A stretch of DNA of 64,000 nt, taken from NCBI RefSeq assembly GCF_000730645.1, contig NZ_BBIU01000039.1, forward strand, positions 1 through 64,000, written 5' to 3'. Positions 8,817-18,592 of this stretch are shown piece by piece. This DNA comes from Pseudomonas parafulva NBRC 16636 = DSM 17004. GTDB taxonomy: Bacteria; Pseudomonadota; Gammaproteobacteria; Pseudomonadales; Pseudomonadaceae. Numbering within the stretch: the stretch's first letter is position 1; each line of letters begins with the position of its first letter. The notes below the pieces were generated by a model, which ran no database searches, was not told the origin of the DNA, and saw only the letters and a program-made list of their open reading frames with translations. The position numbers were made by a program, and so were the translations under genes.

Positions 8817-11800
8817 TATTGAATCGATGATTTAGCGTTGGTGGGTAGGTTGGCTGCCAGTTCAGGCGGCTTGCACTCATTGGGGTTACCCGGCTGCAGA
8901 TAGGGCATGAGGATAGGCGCCATGCCTTTCAATACCTGTACCGGTAGCGCCGAGGTGAACTTGAAGGCCTCTGCCGATCGCCCCGGTACGAACGCCGTCA
9001 GGGTACCAAAGTGGTTGTCGCCGAGGAAGAACACGAACGTTGCGGTGCGGTTCAGCGAGCGGGAGCCGATCAGGCGGCCGCCGGCACCGAAGCTTTCGAT
9101 GCGGTTGTCGCCGGTGCCGGTCTTGCCACCCATCACGAGTGGCGTACCGTCCTGCAGCTTGAAGCTACCCGAGATACGCCGTGCAGTCCCTGCATCCACT
9201 ACCTGCGACATGGCACCCTTGAGTGCTCGCGCCACTTCCACGGGCAAAATCCGAACCCCACGGTCTGGGTCGCTTAGCAGCTTGGTTTCATAGGGCGTGT
9301 TGGCGGCAAAATGCAGCGTATCGATGCGCAGCGTCGGCAGGCGCACGCCGTCGTTCTGGATGATGCCGACCAGTTCGGACAGCGCCGCAGGCCGGTCACC
9401 CGAGCTGCCAATGGCGGTAGCCAGGGACGGTACCAGGTGGTCGAACGGGTAACCCACGCGCTTCCAGCGCTGGTGAATGTCGGTGAAGGCTTCGATCTCG
9501 ACCATGGTTCTGATGCGGCTGTCGCGGGCGCCCTGGTGGCGGCTCTTGAACAGCCAGCCGTACACTTCCTGGCGCTCGAAACGGCTGGCGTTCAGCATCT
9601 CGCTCAAGGTCGAACCGGGGTTCTTCAGCAGGTAGCCCAGCAGCCACAAGTCCAGGGGGTGCACCTTGGCGATATAGCCTTGGTCAGGCAGGTCGTACTT
9701 GCCAGGCCCATAGCTGTCGTACATCTCGGCCAGCCGGCCGTCGGTAAGCTTGCCGAGGGCTGCCTTGTCGCCCTTCAGGTGGGCCCGTACAAATGCATTG
9801 AAGGTTTGCTGGCCGGCTTCGGGGAACAGGTAGCGGTGAACGGCCGCCAGGCGCTGCGGCGTTACGCGCATGCTGTCGAGGAAGGTGTCCAGGCGTTGCT
9901 GGGAGGTTTTGCGCTGGTACTTCTTCCAGAAGCGCATCAGGTAGTTGCTGCCTTCCTTGTCGGCAAAGCGGGCCAGGTATTCCTGGCGGCGCGGGTCGGC
10001 ATCGTCCTTGAGCAACGGCACCCGGTTGTACGGTTGCTGGTAGGTCACATAGCGCACCACGTCGCGCATCAGGCGGATGAACGGCAAGTTGATCGATTCG
10101 CGCAGGGCGTCCTTGAGCGTAGGGATCCGGCCGTTGTCTTCCTTGCGGAAGTTGTTGAACACATGCATGCCGCCACCGGTAAAGAAAGCTTCACCGGTAC
10201 TGGCGGAGTACTTGCGCTCCAGCGCGGCATCGAGCATGGCATCCAGGCTCTGGTTTCTGCTGTTCTGTGCCAGCCAGCCCAGCGACCACCGGCTGATGCT
10301 GTCCAGCTCGGCAACGTCCACTTTGTTAAGCGCTGCCACCGGCTTGCCGGCGTACTTGTCATGCAGCTCGGCGATGATCTCCAGATAGGTGGTGAGCACC
10401 CGCAACTTGGCGGTGGAACCCAACTCCAGCTTGCTGCCCTCATTGATGTCGAAGGGCTGGTTGGTGCTGTCGGTCTGCACCCGCACCCGTGAACCGTCGG
10501 CGGTGCGTTCGAACAGGGTGAAGCTGTAGCTGACCTGGTCGGTGGTCTTTGCGGTGAGCAATCGTTCGCCGATCAGGCCGATCTGCCCGGCGAAGACGGG
10601 GTCGGCGAGGTTTTTCAGGTATTGGCTCACCTGGATCTGCAAATCGGCCTGCAAGGTGCTGGTGGCCGACAGGTCCAGGCGGTCAAGGTCGTAGAGCGGG
10701 CGGTTGAGCATGGCTGCCAGGCGGTTACGGGCCAGGCTGATGCCCTTGTTGGTGACGATCGGTACGATGGTGGGTTGCGCGACCCAGTCCCGGTAAACCG
10801 CCTTGCTGGCCAGTGCCGCATCGGCAAGCGGTTGCTCGATGACGTGGTTGGCTGCCAGTACGCGCACATGGGCATCGGTCAGGTCAGCCAGCTCATTGCG
10901 GCCTTTGGACAGGTAATGGGACGGGCGCCGCTGGGCGATCATCAGCGACAGCACCTGGCGCAGGGCCAGGCCACGGGCGGCCAGGCTTTGCGGGTCGGTG
11001 GTGGTGGCCGCAAGGGCTTGGTTCACCTGATCGAAATCGGCGCCGTACCACACCCGCAGGCCCTCGGCCATGCCATGCACCTCACCGTGGCCGGGCACTG
11101 CGGACAGGGGCACGCTGTTGAGGTAGTCGCGCACGATACGCTGGCGCGCCTCGGTAGTGTCTGGCCCACCTTGGTAGGCGCGTACGCTGGCCGAGATCAT
11201 CTGGCGGATTTTTTCCGCACCGGACACCGTCAGCCCGTCCGGCGAATGGCGGTACTTTTCCAGCTGGGTGGCCAGGGTACTGCCGCCGGCCGACTGGCCA
11301 GGCAGGGCGAGGTAACGGGCGATCTGGCTGTAGGCCGCCTTGGCGAACCGTGGCCAGTCCACCGCCGGGTTATTGCGTGGGTCCTGGGTGTCGAGCAGGT
11401 CGCGGTTTTCGATAAACAGCAGGCTGTTGACCATTACCGGTGGAATCGCCGCGAAATCCGGGTACAGGTGTTGGGGGTACTTGTACTCGTAGAGGGTATC
11501 GCCCCGGCAGTCGGTGATGGACAACCCTGCCTGGACCTTCTCGATATACGGGGCGAACAAACCGTGGTCAACGTAATTGACAAGGGCCGGCGAGAACCTC
11601 ACCTGTTCGCTGATCAGGTAGTCACGCTTGAGCAACCGCGGCAAAAACTCGCCCAGGGCGCTGTAGCCCAGGCGCTTGTCGAATGGCCCTTCACCTGGGT
11701 AAACGATGGCATCGCTGGGGCCTGGCTGCAGCGAGTAGGTGAGGGTGCTGGCCAGTTTGGAAAACTCGCGCGACTGCCACTCGGAGGTACGGAATTCCAC

Positions 11801-11962
11801 ATAGGCGGCGTAGCCGACGGCACCCGCCGCCACCAGCAGGATCAGGATGATCAACCGCCACCACAGCCGGCGCTGACGGGGGGATTTGGGGGGTGGCGTC
11901 TCGGCAGGAGGTTGTTCGGGTGCTTCCGTTGTGCTTGGATCCGTTTGCCACAGTGCGCCCAT
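8816..11962 (-). CDS. Large bifunctional penicillin-binding protein (GT51 transglycosylase plus transpeptidase)
   Basis: The 1048 aa protein has one N-terminal membrane anchor (residues ~33-55, after a proline-rich cytoplasmic tail) and a GT51-like domain (~140-330) with LLFIENRDLL and GGSTLATQLEK. The penicillin-binding transpeptidase domain carries all three motifs: STAK (in ELGSTAKL), SIN (in RESINLPF) and KTG (in GGKTGTGDN). It would polymerise and cross-link peptidoglycan in the periplasm. It is longer than PBP1a/1b (about 750-850 aa), with inserted sequence around the transpeptidase, and the usual EDRxF motif reads ENRDL. It is therefore an atypical paralogue rather than mrcA or mrcB. 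Its stop overlaps the Fur-like box of padR. Confidence 0.85.
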   Translation of the reverse strand: MGALWQTDPSTTEAPEQPPAETPPPKSPRQRRLWWRLIILILLVAAGAVGYAAYVEFRTSEWQSREFSKLASTLTYSLQPGPSDAIVYPGEGPFDKRLGYSALGEFLPRLLKRDYLISEQVRFSPALVNYVDHGLFAPYIEKVQAGLSITDCRGDTLYEYKYPQHLYPDFAAIPPVMVNSLLFIENRDLLDTQDPRNNPAVDWPRFAKAAYSQIARYLALPGQSAGGSTLATQLEKYRHSPDGLTVSGAEKIRQMISASVRAYQGGPDTTEARQRIVRDYLNSVPLSAVPGHGEVHGMAEGLRVWYGADFDQVNQALAATTTDPQSLAARGLALRQVLSLMIAQRRPSHYLSKGRNELADLTDAHVRVLAANHVIEQPLADAALASKAVYRDWVAQPTIVPIVTNKGISLARNRLAAMLNRPLYDLDRLDLSATSTLQADLQIQVSQYLKNLADPVFAGQIGLIGERLLTAKTTDQVSYSFTLFERTADGSRVRVQTDSTNQPFDINEGSKLELGSTAKLRVLTTYLEIIAELHDKYAGKPVAALNKVDVAELDSISRWSLGWLAQNSRNQSLDAMLDAALERKYSASTGEAFFTGGGMHVFNNFRKEDNGRIPTLKDALRESINLPFIRLMRDVVRYVTYQQPYNRVPLLKDDADPRRQEYLARFADKEGSNYLMRFWKKYQRKTSQQRLDTFLDSMRVTPQRLAAVHRYLFPEAGQQTFNAFVRAHLKGDKAALGKLTDGRLAEMYDSYGPGKYDLPDQGYIAKVHPLDLWLLGYLLKNPGSTLSEMLNASRFERQEVYGWLFKSRHQGARDSRIRTMVEIEAFTDIHQRWKRVGYPFDHLVPSLATAIGSSGDRPAALSELVGIIQNDGVRLPTLRIDTLHFAANTPYETKLLSDPDRGVRILPVEVARALKGAMSQVVDAGTARRISGSFKLQDGTPLVMGGKTGTGDNRIESFGAGGRLIGSRSLNRTATFVFFLGDNHFGTLTAFVPGRSAEAFKFTSALPVQVLKGMAPILMPYLQPGNPNECKPPELAANLPTNAKSSIQ

Positions 11963-12081
11963 AATCTTCTATCCGGCCAGGTATTTACGTCTTGCTTGAC
12001 TCAAGCTTAGACGTTGAGCGGGTCATGTGAAAAAAATGTCGATTCGACCTGTACAGCACCCCACCGCACAGGTCGGGGCAT

Positions 12082-13701
12082 TCAGGCCGCCGCTTCGCTG
12101 TGAGGTTCGAAACTGTCGGCCCGGGCCAGCTGCCACATGCGCGAATAGAATTCGCCATCGACGTCGCCGGTCAGCAACTGGCCTGGCTTAAGGAAGACAT
12201 GCATCTGCGAGAACAGTTTGATTTCAGTGGCCGAGATGCGCCGTACCAGGTGCTTGGCCTCCAACTGAGCCGGGTGCTCCAGGCCTGCTGCGGCCAGCAT
12301 CTCGGCCAGGGCGCGCAGGGTATTGCTGTGGAAGTTGAACACGCGTTGCGCCTTGTCGGGCACCACCAGTGCACGCTGGCGCAGGGCGTCCTGGGTGGCG
12401 ACGCCGGTGGGGCACTTGTTGGTGTGGCAGCTCTGCGACTGAATGCAGCCGATGGCAAACATGAAGCCGCGTGCGGCATTGGCCCAGTCGGCGCCGATGG
12501 CCAGTACGCTGGCGATGTCGAACGCGCTGACGATCTTGCCGCTGGCGCCAAGCTTGATCTTGTCCCGCAGGTTCAGGCCTACCAATGTGTTGTGCACGAA
12601 CAGCAACCCTTCGCGCAGCGGCACACCGATGTGATCGGTGAACTCCACGGGCGCTGCACCCGTGCCGCCTTCCTTGCCGTCCACCACGATGAAGTCGGGG
12701 AGAATGCCGGTTTCCAGCATGGCTTTGGCGATGCCCATGAATTCCCACGGGTGCCCCAGGCACAGCTTGAACCCCACCGGCTTGCCGCCTGACAGCTCGC
12801 GCAGTTGGGAAACGAACTGCATCATTTCGATGGGCGTGGAAAACGCACTGTGGCGCGACGGCGAGATGCAGTCCTCACCCAGGGGCACCCCACGGGTTTC
12901 GGCGATTTCCTGGGTTACCTTGTGCTTGGGCAAAATACCGCCGTGGCCGGGTTTGGCACCTTGGCTCATCTTGATTTCGATCATGCGCACCTGCGGGCTG
13001 CTGGCCTGGGTGGCAAACCGTTGCGGGTCGAAGCGCCCGTCCGGGGTGCGGCAACCGAAGTAGCCACTGCCCAGTTCCCATACCAGGTCGCCACCGTGTT
13101 CGCGGTGGTAGGGGCTGATGCTGCCTTCGCCGGTGTCGTGGTGGAAGTTGCCCAGTTTGGCGCCCTGGTTCAGGGCGCGGATAGCATTGGCGCTGAGCGA
13201 GCCGAAGCTCATGGCCGAAATGTTGAAGATGGACGCTGAATAGGGCTGGGTGCACTGGGGGCCACCGATGTCGATGCGAAAGCTCGCCGGGTCAGCCAGG
13301 GGGGCAGGGCGCATGGAATGGCCGATGAACTCGAAGCCCGAGGCGTACACGTCGATCAGCGTGCCGAACGGTTTGTCCGACGCTTCGTTCTTCGCCCGTG
13401 AATACACCAGCGACCGCTGTGCGCGGGAAAACGGCAGGGCGTCGCTGTCGGCTTCCAGCAGGTACTGGCGGATCTCCGGGCGTATGCCTTCCACCAGGTA
13501 ACGGATGTTGCCCAGGATCGGGTAGTTACGGCGCACCGCATGACGCTTCTGCAGCAAGTCGAACAGCCCGATCAGGCTGAGCACCGCCGTGGTGAGGGTG
13601 AAGGGCCACAACCATTCGTGGTGCATGAATGGCAAGCTGGCCAGGGTGAACAGTACGCAGGCGGCAAACACGGCATAGCGGCTGAGAAGTGACAGGCTCA
13701 T
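12082..13701 (-). CDS. FMN-binding glutamate synthase family protein (membrane-anchored)
   Basis: The 539 aa protein resembles the FMN/Fe-S domain of glutamate synthase without the glutaminase half. Two hydrophobic segments (about 5-25 and 28-50) suggest membrane anchoring. The FMN barrel is visible from about residue 150 (GPQCTQPYSASIFNISAMSF; KPGHGGILPKHKV), and the 3Fe-4S ligands are in GCIQSQSCHTNKCPTGVAT (C-x5-C-x4-C). With no amidotransferase domain, true GOGAT activity is unlikely; a related FMN oxidoreductase reaction is more likely, substrate unknown. AAGGA precedes the ATG. It follows lhr by 29 bp on the same strand. Confidence 0.88.
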   Translation of the reverse strand: MSLSLLSRYAVFAACVLFTLASLPFMHHEWLWPFTLTTAVLSLIGLFDLLQKRHAVRRNYPILGNIRYLVEGIRPEIRQYLLEADSDALPFSRAQRSLVYSRAKNEASDKPFGTLIDVYASGFEFIGHSMRPAPLADPASFRIDIGGPQCTQPYSASIFNISAMSFGSLSANAIRALNQGAKLGNFHHDTGEGSISPYHREHGGDLVWELGSGYFGCRTPDGRFDPQRFATQASSPQVRMIEIKMSQGAKPGHGGILPKHKVTQEIAETRGVPLGEDCISPSRHSAFSTPIEMMQFVSQLRELSGGKPVGFKLCLGHPWEFMGIAKAMLETGILPDFIVVDGKEGGTGAAPVEFTDHIGVPLREGLLFVHNTLVGLNLRDKIKLGASGKIVSAFDIASVLAIGADWANAARGFMFAIGCIQSQSCHTNKCPTGVATQDALRQRALVVPDKAQRVFNFHSNTLRALAEMLAAAGLEHPAQLEAKHLVRRISATEIKLFSQMHVFLKPGQLLTGDVDGEFYSRMWQLARADSFEPHSEAAA

Positions 13702-13730
13702 ACAGGGTCCTTGTGATGGCGCGGTCAGGC

Positions 13731-16700
13731 TCAGGGCCTGGGTTCAGCACCGACCATAGCCAACTTGCCCGCCGCTGCAAAGGGCATGTCGCGCAGCAGC
13801 AACTGCCGCCAGCCTTCCTGCTGCGCTGCCGGCGCGTCGACCAGGCAGGTGTAGCGCTTGCCCACACGCACCGCCACGGGCACACCGTCGCGGTACAAAA
13901 GCCGGTTGCCGCCCACGGCCGGCACCTTGGCGCCGGGCAACAGCGACCCGATCAGGTTCAGCGGGTCACTGGCGCTCACCACCTGCAACGTTCCCTGGGC
14001 CTCGCGCCGCCGTACCTGGCGCAGCACTGCCACTGCCTCGGGCAGGGCAAACTGTTCGCCCGCCAGCCCGGCGATAAAACGCCCGCCACGGATCTCGCCA
14101 CGTGCCTCCAGGCGGTGATAGCAACGCAGCAACTCACGCCAGGGCGGCAGCACATCGCTTTCGCGCTCCAGCAGCCGCCAGCAGATCACCCCATAGCGTT
14201 GCAGCAGGGCGCGCGCGATGCTCTCCAGGCGTTGCTGCTGATCGGGCAGGGCATCGCTTCGACGCAGCAGTGCCCAGCGCCCGGCATAGGCCATGCTGGT
14301 AGAAACTGGCACGTGGCCGAAACGGGGGCGTCGAGCGCTGCGCCTGGCGGTGGGGGTGATAAGGCTGCGCAGGCCGGTGAAGCTATCAGCGCCCACCAGG
14401 CCGGCACCCACCAGTTCCTGCAGCGCTGCTTCCAGTTCGCTGGGCAGTAGGCGCGCCTCTTGGCTGAGTTCGTCGAAAAACAGTGCGCCGTGGGCTTTCA
14501 GTGCACCATGCACCTTCTGCGCCCGTAGCCCCAGGTCATCGACGGCGACGGTGGGCGCAAGACTGCGCCAGGTGTTCACCTGCTCGCGCGGCAGCAACAC
14601 CAATGGCGTGCTGGCAAGGGTGCTGCCCGACACCGTCGCGGCCAACCGGCTCCAGGCAAACTGGCCGCTGCGGCAGGCATCGTCGAGCCAGTGCGGGGTG
14701 TAATCCTGGATGCGGGCGGGCAGCACATCGGCTTCCCAGGCTGCAGCGGCACTGGGGAACCCCTGCAGTTGAGCCAGTACCTGGGTGACTGCCTGCGGGC
14801 CGCGCAGCCGCTGTTCCGGTGCCAGGTGCTGCCAGTCGAACAGAAAGCGCATGAAGTCCTGCAGGCTGACCGGTTCTATTTCCCGCCGCAGACGCTTGAC
14901 CGTGTAGCGGTGGATACGGGCCAGCAGGTGGCGTTCGCACCACTGCATGTCATCGGCACCTGGGTTGAAATGCCCACGCAGCACATAGCCTTCGCTCTCC
15001 AGGCGGGCCAGCGCCTGTTCCATGTCGCCCGCCGGCTTGCCCAGCGGCGCAGCCAGTTGCGCTGCGGTGCTCGGGCCGTGGCCGCTCAAGCGGGCGCGCA
15101 GCAGCTCGCTGAGTGCCTGCTCCGGTGCTACCGGTTCATCGAAACCCGGCAGCACATCGGGTGCAGGGGTGGGTTGGCAGCCTGGGTAGACCGCTTGCAA
15201 CAGGGCCAGCCGCTCGCGCGCCAACCACAGTGATTGGCCTTCCAGATACAGGGCGCGCCCGGCTTTGGCCAGCTGTGCCAGCAGTGTGCGCCAGCGGGGC
15301 TCAGCCTGGGCTTCATTGCAGTGAATGGCACCCAGGCTCATCAGCGCCTCGTGCATTTCATCGGCATTGCCGGGCTGCGGCCACGCCTCGGCGGCGACTG
15401 CGGCGATGGCATCGGCGTCCAGCGCGCCCAGGTCGTGCGCGCTGGTCACATCGCTCCAGCGCCGGTTGAGCACGGCCTGGGTGCGTCGCTCCTCCAGTGG
15501 GGCGTCATCCAGAAACGCGTAGGGCCGGGCATTGAGGATGGCCGCTGCCAACGGTGACGGGGCGGGCAAGTCGCAGCTCAACAGGCGCACGGCGCCTTGC
15601 TCCATGCGCTGCAACAGCGCCAGCCAGCCGTCACTGTCCATGGCCTCGTGCAGGCAGTCGTCCAGGGTTTGCTCGACCAGTGGGTGGTCAGGCACCTGCC
15701 GCTCACCGGCCAGGTTTTCCAGGCAGGCGAGCTGGTCGGGGAACACGGCCGCTATCAAGTCCTCGCTCTTCATGCGCTGGACCTGCGGCGCCACCTTGCG
15801 CCCCCCTGCAAAGCGCGGGAGCGCCATGGCCACCCCGGCATTCCAGCGCCAGCGCACGCCGAACAGCGGGGCATCGAGCACGGCCTGCACCAGCAGTTGC
15901 TCGGCACTGCGGCTGTTGAGGTAGCGCCATACATCGGCCAACTCGAAACTGTGGCCGGCAGACAACGACAGCACAATGGCGTCCTCGCTGGCGGCAGCCT
16001 GCAGTTCGAAGTTGAAGGTGCGGCAGAACCGCTTGCGCAGCGCCAGCCCCCAAGCCCGGTTGATGCGGCTGCCGTAGGGCGAGTGGATGATCAGTTGGGT
16101 GCCGCCAGACTCGTCAAAAAAGCGCTCCATGATCAGCGTGTCGCGCGATGGCAATGCCCCGAGCACATCCCAGGTGCGGCCGAGGTAGTCCAGTAACTGC
16201 TGCGCACAGGCCTCAGCCAGTTCAAAGGTGTGTTGCAGCCAGGCCTGCACAACGAGCGTATCGCCTTCAGCACGCTGCAATTGCTCGTCGATCTGCCCTT
16301 GCAGCCTGGCCACCGCTGCGGACAGTTCGTTGCTGCGCCCCGGTGCTTCGCCCAGCCAGAAAGGGATGGTCGGTGGCAGGCCATGGGCATCTTCCACCCT
16401 CACGCGCCCGGCCTCGACCCGGAGGATGCGATACGACGCATTGCCCAGCTGGAAGATATCGCCGGCGATGCTCTCGACCGCAAAGTCTTCGTTGACGCTG
16501 CCGATGTTCAGCGCCTGGGGTTCGAGCAGCACCGCATAGTCAGCGTTATCGGGGATGGTGCCGCCGCTGGTCAGTGCAGTCAGCTGGCTGCCGCGCCGCC
16601 CCCGTAGCATGCCGCTGACCGCGTCACGGTGCAGGTAGGCACTGCGTACCCCCTGGCGGCCGTTGTAGCCCTCGGCCAGCATGCGCAACAGCGCTTGATA

Positions 16701-18059
16701 GTGGTCGTGGTCAAGGGTGGCGAACGGCATCGCCTGGCGCAGGCAGTCGAACAGGGCCTGCTCATGCCACGCCTGGTTGCTGACTTCGGCAACGATCTGC
16801 TGGGCCACCACGTCCAGCGGCGCACGGGGCACATGCAGCTCGTCCAGTTCGCCCCGGCGCACGCAGTCGAGCAGGGCTACGCATTCAATCAGGTCGTCGC
16901 GTGAAGTAGCGAACAGGCGGCCCTTGGGCACGCCATCCACCTGGTGGGCCGCACGGCCAACCCGCTGCAGAAACGCGGCGATCGAGCCCGGTGAGGCAAT
17001 CTGGCAGACCAGGTCGATGTCGCCGATGTCGATGCCCAGTTCCAGCGAGGCAGTGGCGACCAGTACTTGCAGTTGGCCAGCCTTTAGGCGCTGTTCGGCG
17101 TCCAGGCGCAGCTCCTTGGACAAGCTGCCATGGTGGGCGGCCACTGCATCCTTGCCCAGCCGGTCGCTGAGGTGGCGGGTGATGCGCTCTGCCAGCCGGC
17201 GGGTGTTGACGAACACCAGCGTGGTGCGGTGCTCGCTCGCCAGCGCAGCCAGGCGATCATAGACCAGGCCCCAGGCATCGTTAGCCAGCACGGCACCCAA
17301 CGGTACCGGCGGGATCTCGATGGCCAGATCGCGCTGGCGCGCATGGCCCACATCGACGATGGCGCAAGTCCGTTGGCTGCCCACCAGAAATTGCGCCACA
17401 CGTTCAACCGGGCGTTGGGTGGCGGACAGGCCAATGCGGCGCAAGGGGCGGTTGCACAGGGCCTGCAGGCGTTCCAGGGTAAGCGCCAGGTGGCACCCGC
17501 GCTTGTTGCCAGCCAGCGCGTGGATTTCGTCGACAATCACCGTGTGCACGCTACGCAGCCCCTCGCGGCCCGATGCCGACCCCATCAGCACGTACAGCGA
17601 TTCGGGGGTGGTCACCAGAATGTGGGGTGCCTGCCGGCGCATGGCCGCGCGCGCTTTCTGCGGGGTATCGCCGGTGCGCACCGCCGTGGTGATGTGCGGC
17701 GGTTGCAGGCCTTGCTCTTCCAGCGCCTGGCGGATGCCTTCCAGAGGCATCTGCAGGTTCAGGCGAATATCGTTGGACAGCGCCTTGAGGGGCGACACGT
17801 ACACCACCTGGGTACGGGCAGGCAGTTGGCCTTGGTGTTCCAGGCCCTCGCGGAACAGCCCGTCGAGCACCGCCAGAAACGCACTCAAGGTCTTGCCCGA
17901 GCCGGTGGGGGCGGCGAGCAGGGTCGACTGCCCGGCGTGGATCAGCGGCCAGGCCTGGGCCTGGGCGCCCGTGACCGTGGCGAACTGGCGACGGAACCAG
18001 GTGGCGACAGCCGGGTGGAACAGCTCGAGCGCGGGGTGCTGATGGGCGGGCAGGTTCAT
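13731..18059 (-). CDS. lhr: Long-form Lhr superfamily 2 DNA helicase
   Basis: Lhr is a 3'-5' ATP-dependent DNA translocase linked to DNA repair. The 1442 aa frame has Walker A APTGSGKT, the DEIH box (TVIVDEIHALAGNKRG), motif IV-VI signatures (ATASLELGIDIGDIDLV; QRVGRAAH), then the winged-helix and Lhr-core regions and a long C-terminal extension, as in the ~1500 aa E. coli protein. I chose the ATG at 18059 because the sequence from MNLPAHQ aligns with the usual start about 12 residues before the FHPA motif. A GTG at 18137 with an upstream GGGGGAG is the alternative and adds 26 residues. A second, shorter Lhr-family helicase lies at 57075-59519. Confidence 0.93.
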   Translation of the reverse strand: MNLPAHQHPALELFHPAVATWFRRQFATVTGAQAQAWPLIHAGQSTLLAAPTGSGKTLSAFLAVLDGLFREGLEHQGQLPARTQVVYVSPLKALSNDIRLNLQMPLEGIRQALEEQGLQPPHITTAVRTGDTPQKARAAMRRQAPHILVTTPESLYVLMGSASGREGLRSVHTVIVDEIHALAGNKRGCHLALTLERLQALCNRPLRRIGLSATQRPVERVAQFLVGSQRTCAIVDVGHARQRDLAIEIPPVPLGAVLANDAWGLVYDRLAALASEHRTTLVFVNTRRLAERITRHLSDRLGKDAVAAHHGSLSKELRLDAEQRLKAGQLQVLVATASLELGIDIGDIDLVCQIASPGSIAAFLQRVGRAAHQVDGVPKGRLFATSRDDLIECVALLDCVRRGELDELHVPRAPLDVVAQQIVAEVSNQAWHEQALFDCLRQAMPFATLDHDHYQALLRMLAEGYNGRQGVRSAYLHRDAVSGMLRGRRGSQLTALTSGGTIPDNADYAVLLEPQALNIGSVNEDFAVESIAGDIFQLGNASYRILRVEAGRVRVEDAHGLPPTIPFWLGEAPGRSNELSAAVARLQGQIDEQLQRAEGDTLVVQAWLQHTFELAEACAQQLLDYLGRTWDVLGALPSRDTLIMERFFDESGGTQLIIHSPYGSRINRAWGLALRKRFCRTFNFELQAAASEDAIVLSLSAGHSFELADVWRYLNSRSAEQLLVQAVLDAPLFGVRWRWNAGVAMALPRFAGGRKVAPQVQRMKSEDLIAAVFPDQLACLENLAGERQVPDHPLVEQTLDDCLHEAMDSDGWLALLQRMEQGAVRLLSCDLPAPSPLAAAILNARPYAFLDDAPLEERRTQAVLNRRWSDVTSAHDLGALDADAIAAVAAEAWPQPGNADEMHEALMSLGAIHCNEAQAEPRWRTLLAQLAKAGRALYLEGQSLWLARERLALLQAVYPGCQPTPAPDVLPGFDEPVAPEQALSELLRARLSGHGPSTAAQLAAPLGKPAGDMEQALARLESEGYVLRGHFNPGADDMQWCERHLLARIHRYTVKRLRREIEPVSLQDFMRFLFDWQHLAPEQRLRGPQAVTQVLAQLQGFPSAAAAWEADVLPARIQDYTPHWLDDACRSGQFAWSRLAATVSGSTLASTPLVLLPREQVNTWRSLAPTVAVDDLGLRAQKVHGALKAHGALFFDELSQEARLLPSELEAALQELVGAGLVGADSFTGLRSLITPTARRSARRPRFGHVPVSTSMAYAGRWALLRRSDALPDQQQRLESIARALLQRYGVICWRLLERESDVLPPWRELLRCYHRLEARGEIRGGRFIAGLAGEQFALPEAVAVLRQVRRREAQGTLQVVSASDPLNLIGSLLPGAKVPAVGGNRLLYRDGVPVAVRVGKRYTCLVDAPAAQQEGWRQLLLRDMPFAAAGKLAMVGAEPRP

Positions 18060-18178
18060 AGCGTGGTTATGGCGGGTCGGCGGTCGCTTGGCAAGTAGCC
18101 GTTCGTCTGCCCAGCCGGCCTTGTGTGGCTCGGTCACCCATGGGATGCTCCCCCGCCATTTCCACGGAGCCTACCCGC

Positions 18179-18592
18179 ATGCCCAATGTGATCCGCATCG
18201 CCGCCGCCCTGCTCATCGACCCCCAGGGCCGTACCTTGCTGGTGCGCAAACGGGGCACGGAGGCCTTCATGCAACCCGGTGGCAAGATCGATGCCGGTGA
18301 GACGCCGGTGCAGGCGCTGGTGCGTGAACTGTTCGAGGAGCTGGGCCTGCGCATCGACCCTTCCCAGGCCTTGCACCTGGGCAGGTTCAGCGCACCGGCG
18401 GCCAACGAGCCGGGCTTCGAGGTGCAGGCGGAGCTGTTTCGGGTCAATAGCGCTGCACCGGTAGCGCCGGCCGCCGAAATCGAAGAAGTGGTCTGGCTGG
18501 GTGCCGATCAGGCCCCGGCCATGGCGTTGGCGCCGCTGACCCGGGACCTGATCCTGCCGCTGTACCGTGAGGCGGTCAGCGCACCGCGCTGA
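18179..18592 (+). CDS. Nudix hydrolase
   Basis: The 137 aa protein has a complete Nudix box (GX5EX7REX2EEXG, beginning GGKIDAGETP at about residue 37), so it should hydrolyse a nucleoside diphosphate-linked substrate with Mg2+. The substrate cannot be told from sequence. The ATG at 18179 is chosen by GGAG about 9 nt upstream and by the start of the conserved beta-strand (IRIAAALLIDPQGRTLLVRK). It is divergent from lhr, and its 3' end overlaps the end of metR by 17 bp tail to tail. Confidence 0.9.
   Translation: MPNVIRIAAALLIDPQGRTLLVRKRGTEAFMQPGGKIDAGETPVQALVRELFEELGLRIDPSQALHLGRFSAPAANEPGFEVQAELFRVNSAAPVAPAAEIEEVVWLGADQAPAMALAPLTRDLILPLYREAVSAPR

Noticed and set aside
10622..12010. 462-codon plus-strand frame opposite the penicillin-binding protein gene
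   Set aside because: Shadow frame; the minus strand encodes a protein with complete catalytic motifs.
13731..18137. GTG at 18137 as the lhr start
   Set aside because: Not excluded, but the extra 26 residues are Lys/Arg-rich and unlike the family N-terminus; the ATG at 18059 fits better.
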